Part shown: positions 8,268 through 17,923 of the stretch, piece by piece
Position numbering within the stretch: position 1 is the first letter of the stretch
Layout: the number at the start of each line of letters is the position of its first letter
From: an uncultured Prevotellaceae bacterium
GTDB lineage: Bacteria > Bacteroidota > Bacteroidia > Bacteroidales > Muribaculaceae
Assembly: GCA_900318345.1 (NCBI GenBank)
Contig: ONKD01000015.1
Span: 1 to 42,266, forward strand
DNA length: 42,266 bases
Direction: 5' to 3'
Program-made: the position numbers and the translations under genes
Notes under the pieces: model-generated
Database searches by the model: none
Seen by the model: the letters and a program-made list of their open reading frames with translations, nothing else
What the model was told of the DNA's origin: nothing

Positions 8268-9149
8268 ATGATACTTTCCATGACAGGGTTTGGCAAGGCT
8301 GTTAAGGTTTATAATAACAAAAAAATCACAGCCGAGGTCAAATCTTTAAATAGTAAGCAACTGGATTTTGGGACACGCACGCCTCAAAATTATCGTCAGA
8401 TTGAAATGGACTTACGCAACCTTGTCTCACAATCGTTGATGCGCGGCAAGATTGACCTTTATGTCTATTGCGAGCCCATCGAGGGAGCGACATCGGGCAC
8501 CATCAACATCCCCATGCTGCAACAGTACAAAGCACAGATCGAGGAAATGGCTGAGCAATTGAACATTCCCCAGCCCGACGATTGGTATGCCACGCTGTTG
8601 CGTATGCCTGACGCACTCAGAACCGACGCCAAGGCCACTGAAGCCGACGAGGAGGAACTGCAAGTCGTGAAAGAGGTTGTTGCCCAAGCCACCGAGCAAC
8701 TGATTGCCTTCCGCCGTCAAGAGGGAGAGAGACTGGCCACATTCTTTGAAGAGAAAATCGCCGCCATCCAGGCTTTGCTCGACGAGGTGCCCAAATATGA
8801 GGTGCCGCGCACCGAAAAAATCAAGCAGCGCATCCTTGACTCTCTCGCTAAACTCAAGGAGGTGGATTATGACAAAAACCGCTTTGAGCAGGAGTTGATT
8901 TACTATATCGAGAAACTCGATATCACCGAGGAGAAAATACGGCTGCAAAATCACCTGAAGTATTTCCTTGACACCTTGAACAGTGACGAGCCTGGCCAGG
9001 GAAAGAAGCTGGGGTTCATCAGCCAGGAAATCGGGCGTGAGGTGAACACCATGGGCTCCAAGGCCAATCAAGCCGACCTGCAAAACCTGGTCGTGCGCAT
9101 GAAGGATCACCTGGAGCAAATCAAGGAGCAAGTCTTAAATGTGCTATAG
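8268..9149 (+). CDS. yicC: YicC/YloC family endoribonuclease
   Basis: The 293-residue protein has the family N-terminus MILSMTGFGKA, the middle region rich in Glu and Lys, and the C-terminal signature GKKLGFISQEIGREVNTMGSK followed by VVRMKDHLEQIKEQVLNVL (the latter matching the conserved E-Q-x-x-N end). YicC proteins are metal-dependent endoribonucleases acting in the cytosol. Size matches the family (about 290). It is the first gene of an operon with gmk, a pairing seen in many bacteria. The gmk start lies within or just after its last codons. Confidence 0.93.
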   Translation: MILSMTGFGKAVKVYNNKKITAEVKSLNSKQLDFGTRTPQNYRQIEMDLRNLVSQSLMRGKIDLYVYCEPIEGATSGTINIPMLQQYKAQIEEMAEQLNIPQPDDWYATLLRMPDALRTDAKATEADEEELQVVKEVVAQATEQLIAFRRQEGERLATFFEEKIAAIQALLDEVPKYEVPRTEKIKQRILDSLAKLKEVDYDKNRFEQELIYYIEKLDITEEKIRLQNHLKYFLDTLNSDEPGQGKKLGFISQEIGREVNTMGSKANQADLQNLVVRMKDHLEQIKEQVLNVL

Positions 9150-9156
9150 CAATATC

Positions 9157-9738
9157 ATGGAAGAGGGCAAATTGATTATCATTTCGGCGCCGTCAGGGTC
9201 AGGCAAATCGACCATCATCGGGCGCGTGATGCAAGACGAGTCACTCGGGCTCGCATTCTCGGTATCGGCCACTACCCGACCCCGCCGCGGTCAAGAAGTG
9301 CATGGTGTGGACTATTATTACTTGACAGTAGACGAGTTCAAGCACATGATAGAGAAGGACGAACTGGTGGAATACCAGGAGGTGTATGAAGGACGATTCT
9401 ATGGCACCCCCAAGAGCGAAGTAGAGCGCATCACTGCCCAGGGCCGTAACGTAGTGCTCGACCTAGACGTGCTGGGCGGCGTGAACGTCAAGCGCATGTA
9501 TGGCGACCGCGCCCTGTCGATTTTCATCCAGCCGCCTAGTGTTGAGGTCCTGCGCGAACGCCTCATCAAGCGCGGAACCGACAGCATGGAGGACATCCAG
9601 AACCGAGTCGATAAAGCAGAGTTCGAGATTTCCATCGGCCCGCAATTTGATTATACCGTCATTAACGATGACCTCGACACCGCTGTGGCCCAAGTCCACG
9701 ACCTCATCGCCGACTTTGTCTCTCACGAAACCACATAA
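9157..9738 (+). CDS. gmk: Guanylate kinase
   Basis: The enzyme phosphorylates GMP to GDP with ATP. The P-loop SAPSGSGKST lies close to the N-terminus. SATTRPRRGQEVHGVDYY and then EYQEVYEGRFYGTPKSEV form the GMP-binding region, and DLDVLGGVNVK follows. From the ATG at 9157 it is 193 residues, normal for the family. The frame is open to an ATG at 9139 that overlaps the end of yicC by 11 bases and would add MCYSNI. The later start is preferred because it gives the usual short lead before the P-loop, but the first is possible. It is eight bases upstream of nadD. Confidence 0.95.
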   Translation: MEEGKLIIISAPSGSGKSTIIGRVMQDESLGLAFSVSATTRPRRGQEVHGVDYYYLTVDEFKHMIEKDELVEYQEVYEGRFYGTPKSEVERITAQGRNVVLDLDVLGGVNVKRMYGDRALSIFIQPPSVEVLRERLIKRGTDSMEDIQNRVDKAEFEISIGPQFDYTVINDDLDTAVAQVHDLIADFVSHETT

Positions 9739-9746
9739 TAATCATC

Positions 9747-10343
9747 ATGAAGATCGGGATTTTTGGAGGGTCGTTTGACCCGATACATACGGGGCACGCG
9801 ATTATTGCCCATCACATCATCAGCAACGGAATTGTGGACCGCCTGTGGATGATGGTATCTCCCTTAAACCCGCTAAAACTCGATAAAAAACGGCAGGTGG
9901 CCGACACCGACCGGCTGCGCATGGTGGAGATGGTGACACGCCACATGGAGCATGTCGAGCCATCGGCCTTTGAGTTCACGATGCCCAAGCCGTCTTACAC
10001 TATCGACACGCTCAATGCGCTGCAAGAGAAGTTCCCCGACGACGAGTTCTATCTGGTTATCGGCGGAGACAACTGGAAGGTGTTTGACAAGTGGCGCAAT
10101 AGTGAGGAAATCCTTGCCAAGTATCATCTGCTCATTTATCCACGCCTGGGTTATGAGGTGACTATACCCGAAAAGCTAAAAGACCGTGTCACATTGGTTG
10201 ACGCGCCGATCATCGAGCTGTCATCGACCCAAATCAGGGAGCGCCTGGCCAAGGGACAGAGCGTTCGCTACTATGTGCCTGATGAAGTCTTGGAATTTAT
10301 CGAGCGTAATCACCTTTATTCCAAAAACGAACAACCGAAATGA
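9747..10343 (+). CDS. nadD: Nicotinate-nucleotide adenylyltransferase
   Basis: The 198-residue enzyme makes deamido-NAD from nicotinate mononucleotide and ATP. It has the nucleotidyltransferase motifs GGSFDPIHTGH (7-17) and, near the C-terminus, ELSSTQIRERL (the SSTxIR motif). Length is as expected. Its last four bases overlap the ATG of the next gene (ATGA), so the two are translationally coupled. Confidence 0.95.
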   Translation: MKIGIFGGSFDPIHTGHAIIAHHIISNGIVDRLWMMVSPLNPLKLDKKRQVADTDRLRMVEMVTRHMEHVEPSAFEFTMPKPSYTIDTLNALQEKFPDDEFYLVIGGDNWKVFDKWRNSEEILAKYHLLIYPRLGYEVTIPEKLKDRVTLVDAPIIELSSTQIRERLAKGQSVRYYVPDEVLEFIERNHLYSKNEQPK

Positions 10344-10843
10344 TGGAGAAATTAACACCTAACGAATTGGCGTTCATCGCCCTCGCCAACGAGTATTGCC
10401 ACGCATTGGAGCGCTCGCTGGATTATGAGTCCCGTGAGCAATTTATGGGCACGATGCTCAAACTGCTGCCACGGCTCTATATCACTATGAGCGACCTGGA
10501 TGATGATCCGTATGCCGACGCCTATATCGAGTCGGCACTTGAGGAGGACGTGTATGACATGATGCGTGGCCGAGTGGCACAAATCATGGCCGAGGAGGAT
10601 ATCTACCTTGAGGTGTTTGTTGAGGACATGAAATATAGCGACACGCCCATCTCGGCCTCGGTGTCAGAGAACCTCGCCGACTTGTACCAAGAGTTCTTCA
10701 ACCTCATTCACTCGGTACAAGAGGCCTTGACCGAGACCCAGCATGAGATGCTGTGCCAGTGCAGGTTGAATTTCGTCAACTATTGGGGACAGACCCTGTG
10801 CAACGTGTTGCGGGCGTTGAATGCCGCTTTTTATGGATGGTAA
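10340..10843 (+). CDS. DUF5063 family protein
   Basis: The 167-residue protein is acidic, probably all-helical and has no signal peptide or membrane segment. It resembles the Bacteroidetes DUF5063 family, whose function is not known. Visible features are an N-terminal helical segment with CHALERSLDYESREQF, a cluster of acidic residues near DLDDDPYADAYIE, and a C-terminal helix with FVNYWGQTLCNVLRALNAA. It overlaps nadD by four bases, so it belongs to the yicC-gmk-nadD operon. The family name is from recognition of the overall pattern, with moderate certainty. Confidence 0.75.
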   Translation: MMEKLTPNELAFIALANEYCHALERSLDYESREQFMGTMLKLLPRLYITMSDLDDDPYADAYIESALEEDVYDMMRGRVAQIMAEEDIYLEVFVEDMKYSDTPISASVSENLADLYQEFFNLIHSVQEALTETQHEMLCQCRLNFVNYWGQTLCNVLRALNAAFYGW

Positions 10844-10863
10844 CAACTAAATAATCATAAACA

Positions 10864-12162
10864 ATGAAGAAAAACGACAAGTATGTGGACTCGCTGCTCG
10901 AGTTCCTGGACAACAGTCCGTGCAATTTCCTTGCTGTGGACACAGTGAAGAAAATCTTGACCGCTAACGGTTTCAACGAGAAGAAAATAGACGACAAGAT
11001 GACAGCTAAGGCTGGTGACAAGTTCTTTTTCACTAAAAATGACAGTGCCATTTTCGCTGTCATCGTGGGCAAGAAAAAGCCGGCCGATACCGGTTTCAAA
11101 ATTATTGCCGCCCATAGCGACTCGCCCTGCTTCAGGATCAAGCCCGCATGTGAGATTCCCGGCGAGGGGGGTATCATGCGTCTGAACACCGAAGTCTATG
11201 GAGGTCCCATCCTCTACACCTGGTTTGACCGCCCCCTGTCACTGGCTGGCCGCGTGTTGCTCAAGGGCAAGGATGCGCTCCACCCCGTGACTAAACTCAT
11301 CAAGATTGAGCGCCCGCTCATGTGCATCTCCCATCTGGCCATCCACTTCAACCGAGCCGTCAACGAGGGCAACCACCTGTCGAAGCAAAAGGACATGCTC
11401 CCCATCCTCGCCAAGATCAACCGCGACATGGAGTGGCAGAACACTATGCTCAATACCGTTGCCGACGAGTTGCAAGTAGAGGCAAGCGACATCATTGACT
11501 TTGACCTGATGCTCTATGATGTGAGCAAGGCGAGCCTGTTCGGTCTGAACAACGAGTTCATCTCAGCAGGAAGGCTTGACGACCTGAGCATGGTCCATGC
11601 AGCAATTACTGCCATCACCGAGGCCAAGGATAAAGACTCGACGCTGGTAGCAGCCATCTTTGACAACGAGGAGACCGGCAGCGGCACCAAGCAGGGCGCC
11701 CACTCGCCTGTGCTGGCCAACATGTTGCTCAGGCTCGTCATGGCGCTGGGCGGCGACTTTGAGGACTATGGTCGTGCTGTTCACCGCTCATTCATGATCT
11801 CGGCTGACAACGCCCACGCATTCCATCCCAACTATCCCGAGAAATATGACCCCACCAGTCATCCGTCACTGGGCGGTGGTCCGTGCGTGAAGATCAACGC
11901 CAACTGCAAGTACATGAGCGATGCCCACTCGGCAGCCATTTTCAAGAGCCTGTGCATTGAGGCTGGTGCGCCATTCCAGTACTTCGTGAACCACAGTGAC
12001 GTGGCTGGCGGTAGCACGTTGGGCAACATCTTGACGGGTCAGATGGATATCGAGGGCGTTGATGTGGGCAATCCCGTGCTGGCCATGCACTCGGTGCGCG
12101 AGACCGGTTCGGTGGACGACCACGTGAACATGATCAAGGTGATGAAGCAGTTTTTTAGCTGA
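10864..12162 (+). CDS. apeB: M18 family aminopeptidase
   Basis: The 432-residue metalloenzyme removes N-terminal amino acids, typically acidic or hydrophobic, from peptides in the cytosol. M18 motifs are visible in order: AAHSDSP (zinc His84 and Asp86), SAGRLDDL (bridging Asp), DNEETGSGT (catalytic and zinc Glu pair), ISADNAHAFHPNY (Asp) and NHSDVAGGSTLG (C-terminal His). All metal ligands appear intact. Length fits the family (430-480). It starts 20 bases after the DUF5063 gene and may share its transcript. A palindromic element follows the stop codon. Confidence 0.93.
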   Translation: MKKNDKYVDSLLEFLDNSPCNFLAVDTVKKILTANGFNEKKIDDKMTAKAGDKFFFTKNDSAIFAVIVGKKKPADTGFKIIAAHSDSPCFRIKPACEIPGEGGIMRLNTEVYGGPILYTWFDRPLSLAGRVLLKGKDALHPVTKLIKIERPLMCISHLAIHFNRAVNEGNHLSKQKDMLPILAKINRDMEWQNTMLNTVADELQVEASDIIDFDLMLYDVSKASLFGLNNEFISAGRLDDLSMVHAAITAITEAKDKDSTLVAAIFDNEETGSGTKQGAHSPVLANMLLRLVMALGGDFEDYGRAVHRSFMISADNAHAFHPNYPEKYDPTSHPSLGGGPCVKINANCKYMSDAHSAAIFKSLCIEAGAPFQYFVNHSDVAGGSTLGNILTGQMDIEGVDVGNPVLAMHSVRETGSVDDHVNMIKVMKQFFS

Positions 12163-12200
12163 TTAATTGAGGGTGTGTCATAGTTTATCTACTGGAATTA

Positions 12201-12302
12201 TAACCGCCCTTCGGGCGGGAAATTAAAACAAATTCTATATTAATATTTTTATAATAATTTATTCAAGTAATTTGTTTGAATTTCCCGTGCGTAGCACGGT
12301 TA
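12201..12302. repeat. REP-like palindromic element with two hairpin arms
   Basis: Two 34-base arms (12201-12234 and 12269-12302) are inverted copies that differ at only six positions and flank a 34-base AT-rich centre. Each arm contains its own 6-bp hairpin: CCGCCC/GGGCGG at 12204-12218 and CCGTGC/GCACGG at 12285-12299. Four of the six differences are paired changes that keep the hairpin (C-G to T-A and C-G to G-C). This is the structure of a REP pair or a small non-autonomous element. It lies between the M18 peptidase and the ABC-F gene. Confidence 0.75.
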
Positions 12303-12361
12303 ATAAACATTGCGACGTAGAATTATGGTAGAACCACGGCGCACAGAACAATATAATACCC

Positions 12362-14236
12362 ATGGTGAGTTATTTGCAGGTTGAAGGCCTGAGCAAGGCG
12401 TTTGGCGTGGATGTGCTCTTTGAGGACATCACCTTTGGCATTGCCGAGGGTGAGAAAATAGGACTCATTGCCAAGAACGGCACCGGCAAATCCACCTTAC
12501 TGGATATCCTGGCTGGCGTTGCCAGTCAGGACAGCGGCACCGTGATCTACCGCAACAACCTGCGAGTGGGCTACCTGCCGCAGTTGCCCGACCTGGGCGG
12601 CGCGCAGACCGTGATCGATGCCTGCTTGCACGCCGATGACGCTTCCTCACAGGCTATTGTTGCCTATGAGAACGCCCTGCGCAAGGGTGACAGCGAAGGC
12701 ATTACAGCAGCCATCCAAGCGATGGATAATGCTGCAGCATGGGACTATGAGGAGCGTTTTAAGCAGATTCTCACTCAGCTAAAAATCACCGACTACAACC
12801 AGCCTGTCAAGGAATTGAGCGGTGGTCAGGTCAAGCGTGTAGCGTTGGCCCGGTTGCTGCTCGATGAGCCGCAGTTGCTCATCCTTGACGAGCCCACCAA
12901 CCACCTCGATATCGACATGATCGAATGGCTGGAAAACTACCTGCAACGCAGCCGTGTGACCCTGCTGATGGTAACCCACGACCGCTACTTCCTGGACAAC
13001 ATCTGTAACCGCATTATGGAGATGGATCAACACAGTATCTTCTCCTACAACGGCAATTACAACTATTATCTAGAGAAACGCGCCGAGCGCATCGAGGCAC
13101 AGAATGTCCAGGTGGAGCGGGCCCGCAACCTGTTGCGCACCGAACTTGACTGGATGCGCCGCCAACCCCAGGCTCGTGCCCACAAAGCACAATACCGCAT
13201 CGATGCCTTCTATGACCTGCAAGAGCGGGCCCAGCAACGCCGTGACGACGGCGAGGTGGAGTTGAATGTCAAGAGTGCCTACATCGGTAAAAAGATTTTC
13301 ACTGCCCATCACGTGAGCAAGCGCTATGGCGACAAGGTGATTCTCGACGATTTCAACTACACGTTTGCACGCTATGAGAAGTTAGGCATTGTGGGTGACA
13401 ACGGTGTGGGAAAGACCACTTTCATCAAACTGTTGCTCGACATTGTCAAGCCCGACAGCGGCTACTTTGAGATCGGTGAGACTGTCAAATTTGCCCACTA
13501 CAGTCAAGAGGGTGTCAACTTTGATGAGGGCAAGCGGGTGATTGATGCCGTGCGCGACATCGCCGAGTACATCTACTTTGACGAGAAACACCACTACACC
13601 GCCATGGCGTGGCTGAACCATTTCCTGTTCGCGCCACAGGACCTGCTCAAACCCATCGCCAAGCTGAGCGGCGGAGAGCGACGTCGCCTGTATCTCGCCA
13701 TGGTGCTGATGACAAAGCCCAACTTCCTGATCCTTGATGAGCCCACCAACGACCTGGACATCTCCACACTAGAAATTCTGGAGGAGTACCTGTCTCAGTT
13801 CAATGGTTGTGTCATCATCGTGAGTCACGACCGCTTTTTTATGGATAGGACTGTTGACCACACATTTGTGTTCACGGGTGACGGCCACGTGAAGGATTTC
13901 CCTGGCAACTACAGCGAATATCGTGCATGGAAGCAACGCCACGAGCAGGAAGCGGCACAACTAGCCAAGGAGCAAGCCGCAGCCAAGCCTAAAGAAAACA
14001 CTTGGGCCAATCGCAGCCAACAGAAACGCCTCAGCTACAAGGAACAGCGTGAGCTTGAACAACTCACCGCCGACATTGAGGCATTGACCCGTGAGAAAGA
14101 AGAGCTCGATGCCTTGTTTGCTAGTGGAGATGTCCTTGACGATGTAGCGGCCAAGGCGGCCCGCTACCAGCAGGTAAAAGATTTACTGGATGAGAAAGAA
14201 ATGCGTTGGCTGGAACTCTCTGATAGTGAACAGTGA
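12362..14236 (+). CDS. ABC-F family ATPase (Uup-like)
   Basis: The 624-residue protein has two ABC domains in one chain and no membrane segments. Domain 1 has Walker A AKNGTGKST (37-45), LSGGQ and LILDEPTNHLD. Domain 2 has Walker A GDNGVGKTT, LSGGE and LILDEPTNDLD. Between them is the helical linker characteristic of ABC-F proteins. The C-terminus (about 540-624) is a Lys/Glu-rich coiled coil as in Uup. ABC-F proteins act on the ribosome during stalled or difficult translation; Uup is also linked to transposon excision and branched DNA. There is no sign of the long linker of antibiotic-resistance members, so a housekeeping role is more likely. It starts 59 bases after the palindromic element. 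Confidence 0.92.
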   Translation: MVSYLQVEGLSKAFGVDVLFEDITFGIAEGEKIGLIAKNGTGKSTLLDILAGVASQDSGTVIYRNNLRVGYLPQLPDLGGAQTVIDACLHADDASSQAIVAYENALRKGDSEGITAAIQAMDNAAAWDYEERFKQILTQLKITDYNQPVKELSGGQVKRVALARLLLDEPQLLILDEPTNHLDIDMIEWLENYLQRSRVTLLMVTHDRYFLDNICNRIMEMDQHSIFSYNGNYNYYLEKRAERIEAQNVQVERARNLLRTELDWMRRQPQARAHKAQYRIDAFYDLQERAQQRRDDGEVELNVKSAYIGKKIFTAHHVSKRYGDKVILDDFNYTFARYEKLGIVGDNGVGKTTFIKLLLDIVKPDSGYFEIGETVKFAHYSQEGVNFDEGKRVIDAVRDIAEYIYFDEKHHYTAMAWLNHFLFAPQDLLKPIAKLSGGERRRLYLAMVLMTKPNFLILDEPTNDLDISTLEILEEYLSQFNGCVIIVSHDRFFMDRTVDHTFVFTGDGHVKDFPGNYSEYRAWKQRHEQEAAQLAKEQAAAKPKENTWANRSQQKRLSYKEQRELEQLTADIEALTREKEELDALFASGDVLDDVAAKAARYQQVKDLLDEKEMRWLELSDSEQ

Positions 14237-14290
14237 AGAGTTAACAGTAAAATGGTCCACAATTATCTCTTATCTATTAACTAATTACGC

Positions 14291-15583
14291 ATGTATGGCC
14301 TGATTGACTGCAACAACTTCTTCGTTTCCTGTGAGCGGGTATTTGACCCCAGGCTTGACGGGAAAAAGGTTGTTGTGCTGTCAAATAACGACGGCTGCGT
14401 CATTGCCCGCAGCAACGAGGCCAAAGCCGCCGGCATCCCCATGGGCTGCCCGGCATTCAAGATAAAAGAATATACCAATCCCCATGACGTCATCCAGCTC
14501 TCGGCACGCCACATCCTGTATCGCGACTTGTCCAATCGAGTGATGGAATTGTTGGGCGATGAGGTGGGCAATTTGCAGGTTTACTCGGTTGATGAGGCAT
14601 TTTTTCGCCTGCCCTATGAGGACGTCGAGACCAGCCACCGAGTCATGGCCGAGGTGGTGAGGAAAGTCAAGCAATATGTGGGCATCCCTGTGAGCGTAGG
14701 CTTTGCCCCTTCACGCACGCTCGCCAAGATTGCCAACCACATCGCCAAAAAAGACAAACGCATCACCGATGGCGTCTATTGGCTCGTGCGCCCCGAGGCC
14801 ATCGACATCATCCTGCGCCGAACCCCCATCGAGGACGTGTGGGGCATTGGCCGACGACTGGCCTACTCGTTGCAAAGCCGCGGTATCAAGACAGCTGCCG
14901 ATTTTGTGAGAATGCCGCCGTCGCTCGTGCGGTCGCTATACTCTGTCACCCTGGAGCGCACCCAGCGCGAACTCATGGGCCATGACTGCCAAATCGTCAA
15001 CCCCGTGAACATTGCCCACAAGACCATCATGACCTCGCGCACATTTGGCAAAATCATTACCAGCTATGATGAAATAGCCGATGCTATAGTCTCATTTGCC
15101 GAGAAGACGGCTCGTCAACTCAGGAACGAAGACAGTGTAGCGGGAAGCATCATGACCTATGTGAGGGGGGACCGATTTCGCGAGGACTTGCCATTTTATT
15201 CCAACTCGTGCCAGTTAAGACTCGACACGCCGTCAAATGATACCATGACCATCGTCCAACGTGCGCTCAATGCCCTGAATAACATCTGGCGCGAAGGCTA
15301 TGCCTACCGCAAGGCGGGTGTGATGGCACTTGACATCGAGCACGGTGGAGCCATCCAGCTCAATCTGTTCGACCAGGTGGATCACGGCAAGCTGCGCCGA
15401 CTGATGACAAGCATCGACGGCATTAATGACCATTACGGCACCCGATCGGTGAAACTCGCTCCCGGAATCAGTCGAGGCCAGTGGGCACCCAGCCAATCCC
15501 ACCTTCACACCACCAGCAAAACCCTTCAGTTCATGACATTGTCAAGACTCCCACGCAAGCGGGATAACAAATCAGGCCAATAA
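14291..15583 (+). CDS. umuC: Y-family DNA polymerase V catalytic subunit
   Basis: The 430-residue protein has the Y-family active site: D6 in GLIDCNNFF, the SNNDGCVIARS fingers motif (31-41) and D101/E102 in VYSVDEAFF. The helix-hairpin-helix region DVWGIGRRLAYSLQSRGI and a C-terminal segment of DUF4113 type (QLNLFDQVDH to the end) place it in UmuC and not DinB. UmuC makes error-prone translesion DNA synthesis and normally needs processed UmuD'. No umuD is seen beside it, so the partner must be encoded elsewhere or be replaced by another protein. It is 54 bases downstream of the ABC-F gene and converges with tamL. Confidence 0.93.
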   Translation: MYGLIDCNNFFVSCERVFDPRLDGKKVVVLSNNDGCVIARSNEAKAAGIPMGCPAFKIKEYTNPHDVIQLSARHILYRDLSNRVMELLGDEVGNLQVYSVDEAFFRLPYEDVETSHRVMAEVVRKVKQYVGIPVSVGFAPSRTLAKIANHIAKKDKRITDGVYWLVRPEAIDIILRRTPIEDVWGIGRRLAYSLQSRGIKTAADFVRMPPSLVRSLYSVTLERTQRELMGHDCQIVNPVNIAHKTIMTSRTFGKIITSYDEIADAIVSFAEKTARQLRNEDSVAGSIMTYVRGDRFREDLPFYSNSCQLRLDTPSNDTMTIVQRALNALNNIWREGYAYRKAGVMALDIEHGGAIQLNLFDQVDHGKLRRLMTSIDGINDHYGTRSVKLAPGISRGQWAPSQSHLHTTSKTLQFMTLSRLPRKRDNKSGQ

Positions 15584-15622
15584 CGACATGATGGCCATCA
15601 AAGACCGTAAGCGAAAACCCGT

Positions 15623-17923
15623 TTAGAAAGGATAGCCAATGGCAAGATGGAAGGCCAGGGCTTTCTTAAAGCTAGGCATGTTGAAATAGCCGCTCTTGCC
15701 CGTGTCATAGGGAGCATGGATACCAATACCCAAGTCGGCTCGCACAACGAGCATCTGCATATCAAAACGCAATCCAACACCTGTACCCACAGCCAGCTCC
15801 TTAAAGAAGTTTTTCATCTTTAACTGGCCACCAGGGCGATTCTCATCATTCTCCAATAGCCAAATGTTGCCAGCATCCAGGAAGACAGCGCCCTTGAAAT
15901 AGCCCAAAATGGGGAAACGGTACTCGGCGTTGGCCTCAAACTTGAACGTGCCAGTCTGGTCATAATAGGAGAAGCCGCTAATGGAATCAGGAGTAAAACT
16001 ACCAGGACCCAACGTGCGAACAGCAAAAGCCCTCACCGAGTTGGATCCACCCACATAGAACTGCTCCCTGTAAGGCATCTCGCTGCTGTTGCCATAGGCA
16101 TGGCCCAGGCCCAAGAACAGACGGGTTGCCAAAGCCGAACTGCCCACCAGACGGCGCGTCCACACCACCTGCCCCTGAGCCTTGACGAACTGCGAGAACG
16201 GCGTCCCCAACAACTGCTTGGTGCCCTTAGCGCCAAACAGTGACCACAGCCCTGAGGCAATATTGCCCGCCTCGGACACGCTACCGACAAAGGTGATATG
16301 GTCACGATAAGTGATATCACGATCAAAGGTATAGGTATATTCAATCTTGGGGATAAAAGTACTGTTGAAACTCTGCTCCAACGCTTGGTTATTTCGCATC
16401 AACTCCTCAAACTTGTCGGTCTTGCTCAGCAGGCGGTTATAGGTGAGTTTGAAGGGAGTCAACACATGGCTTGAATAACGGTCGGCGTGCCATTCCCATG
16501 TTGCGGCAAATGACAACTGCGACATCTTGAAGAAACCCGGACGGTTCATCAGGTCGGCACTGAGCGAGAAACGGGTCCAGTTGGTGTAACGGCGGGAGGG
16601 ATACAGGAACTTGGGAGCCAAGAGGCGCGGAAAATCCAGTTTGGACTCGATACCGAACTCATAAGAATTGAAATCAGCACCCTTGTAGTTGCCGGCGCCA
16701 CCCGTCTGCCACTCATAGTCGCCATATACATCCAAGGAGAACTTCTCTCCTGCGCCAAAAGCATTTTTATGGCTAACACCGATTTCCAAACCAGGGCCAA
16801 TAAAACTGTTACTCTTGGATGTGCCATGCATCTCAAACGTCACCTCCCACGGCTTGTCCAGCTGGGTGTTAATGGCCAGGTCGAGTAAACCCTCGCCACT
16901 GGGAGTCACGCTATCCAGCGCATTTACCTGAATATCCACCATGCTGAAAATACCCAGGCGCGACAGGGCCGCTTGGGTGCGGTCAATGCTGTTGACACGG
17001 AACTGACGACCCTTGCGGGCACGTATGTTGTTAGGAATCACATGGTCCTTGATGTGGACAGGCTCAAACTTGATGAGGGTGCATCGGTCAGTCTCAATCG
17101 TGTCTGGCTCCCCTACTCCATCGTCATTGACCACAGTGGCCACAATGTCATGGGTAAGGTAGCGCATGCGGGCATTGTTGGGAATATCACCCGATTCAAC
17201 AAGTCGCATGTGGATGATGCCCTTGTCTTGCACGCTATCGGCAAGATACTGGATGTACTCGGGGCGGAAGAAATAGTAACCGTGATTGCGCACGTAATTG
17301 GTGATGTCAATTCTCACAGCGCTCAACGAGTCCAGGCAATAGCGGCTGCCCGTCTTCAAGTAATGGTTCTCGCGGGCTAGCGAGTCTACCATCATCATGA
17401 GGGGATCCTTGCCGCCAGTGTATTGCACATTGCCAATCGTGTAAGGCTGATTGACATAGACATCATAGGAAATCTTGGCCTTCTTAGGATTTTTCTTGGG
17501 ATGAATGTTGTAACTGGCCGAGGATGTGAAATAACCGTTGTTGCGAAGGATCGTGTTGATCATATCCACGCGAGTCTGGGGATTCACTCGCTTGATGAGG
17601 ACGGGCTTGGCTGCAAAATGCTTGTAGAGCCAGCCCTTGAAACCCTTGGCATCCTCGTCAATGTTATTGTATATCATCAGGCCAATTGGGAATGGCGTAC
17701 GGTAATAAGGAGAGTACAAGGGGTTATTGGGACGAACGTTGATAGCGGTGAAGATATCGTCCTTCACACCAGGGTCCAGCTTGGTGCCTTCCTCATGATA
17801 CTTGAGGTGTTTCACACCGGTATAGAGCACATCATTCTCGCCCAACTTCTTGGTCGTCGAGCAAGATGCAGTCATCAAGACGAGTGCTGCGGCGAGCAAT
17901 ATGTGGATATGCCTAATCTTCAT
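15623..17923 (-). CDS. tamL: TamL-type outer membrane lipoprotein (TamA/BamA family)
   Basis: The 766-residue protein starts with a lipoprotein signal: basic MKIRHIH, a hydrophobic stretch, and a lipobox LMTASC with C21 as the lipidated residue. Residues of about 30-400 contain POTRA-like segments, and the C-terminal half is an Omp85 beta-barrel with FYVGGSNSVRAF, the VRGF-like motif of lid loop 6, and a final strand ending in F. Bacteroidetes encode lipidated TamA homologues called TamL that work with TamB in outer membrane assembly or lipid traffic. Its start overlaps the end of tamB by 11 bases, which supports a joint role. The convergent umuC ends 39 bases away. Confidence 0.9.
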   Translation of the reverse strand: MKIRHIHILLAAALVLMTASCSTTKKLGENDVLYTGVKHLKYHEEGTKLDPGVKDDIFTAINVRPNNPLYSPYYRTPFPIGLMIYNNIDEDAKGFKGWLYKHFAAKPVLIKRVNPQTRVDMINTILRNNGYFTSSASYNIHPKKNPKKAKISYDVYVNQPYTIGNVQYTGGKDPLMMMVDSLARENHYLKTGSRYCLDSLSAVRIDITNYVRNHGYYFFRPEYIQYLADSVQDKGIIHMRLVESGDIPNNARMRYLTHDIVATVVNDDGVGEPDTIETDRCTLIKFEPVHIKDHVIPNNIRARKGRQFRVNSIDRTQAALSRLGIFSMVDIQVNALDSVTPSGEGLLDLAINTQLDKPWEVTFEMHGTSKSNSFIGPGLEIGVSHKNAFGAGEKFSLDVYGDYEWQTGGAGNYKGADFNSYEFGIESKLDFPRLLAPKFLYPSRRYTNWTRFSLSADLMNRPGFFKMSQLSFAATWEWHADRYSSHVLTPFKLTYNRLLSKTDKFEELMRNNQALEQSFNSTFIPKIEYTYTFDRDITYRDHITFVGSVSEAGNIASGLWSLFGAKGTKQLLGTPFSQFVKAQGQVVWTRRLVGSSALATRLFLGLGHAYGNSSEMPYREQFYVGGSNSVRAFAVRTLGPGSFTPDSISGFSYYDQTGTFKFEANAEYRFPILGYFKGAVFLDAGNIWLLENDENRPGGQLKMKNFFKELAVGTGVGLRFDMQMLVVRADLGIGIHAPYDTGKSGYFNMPSFKKALAFHLAIGYPF

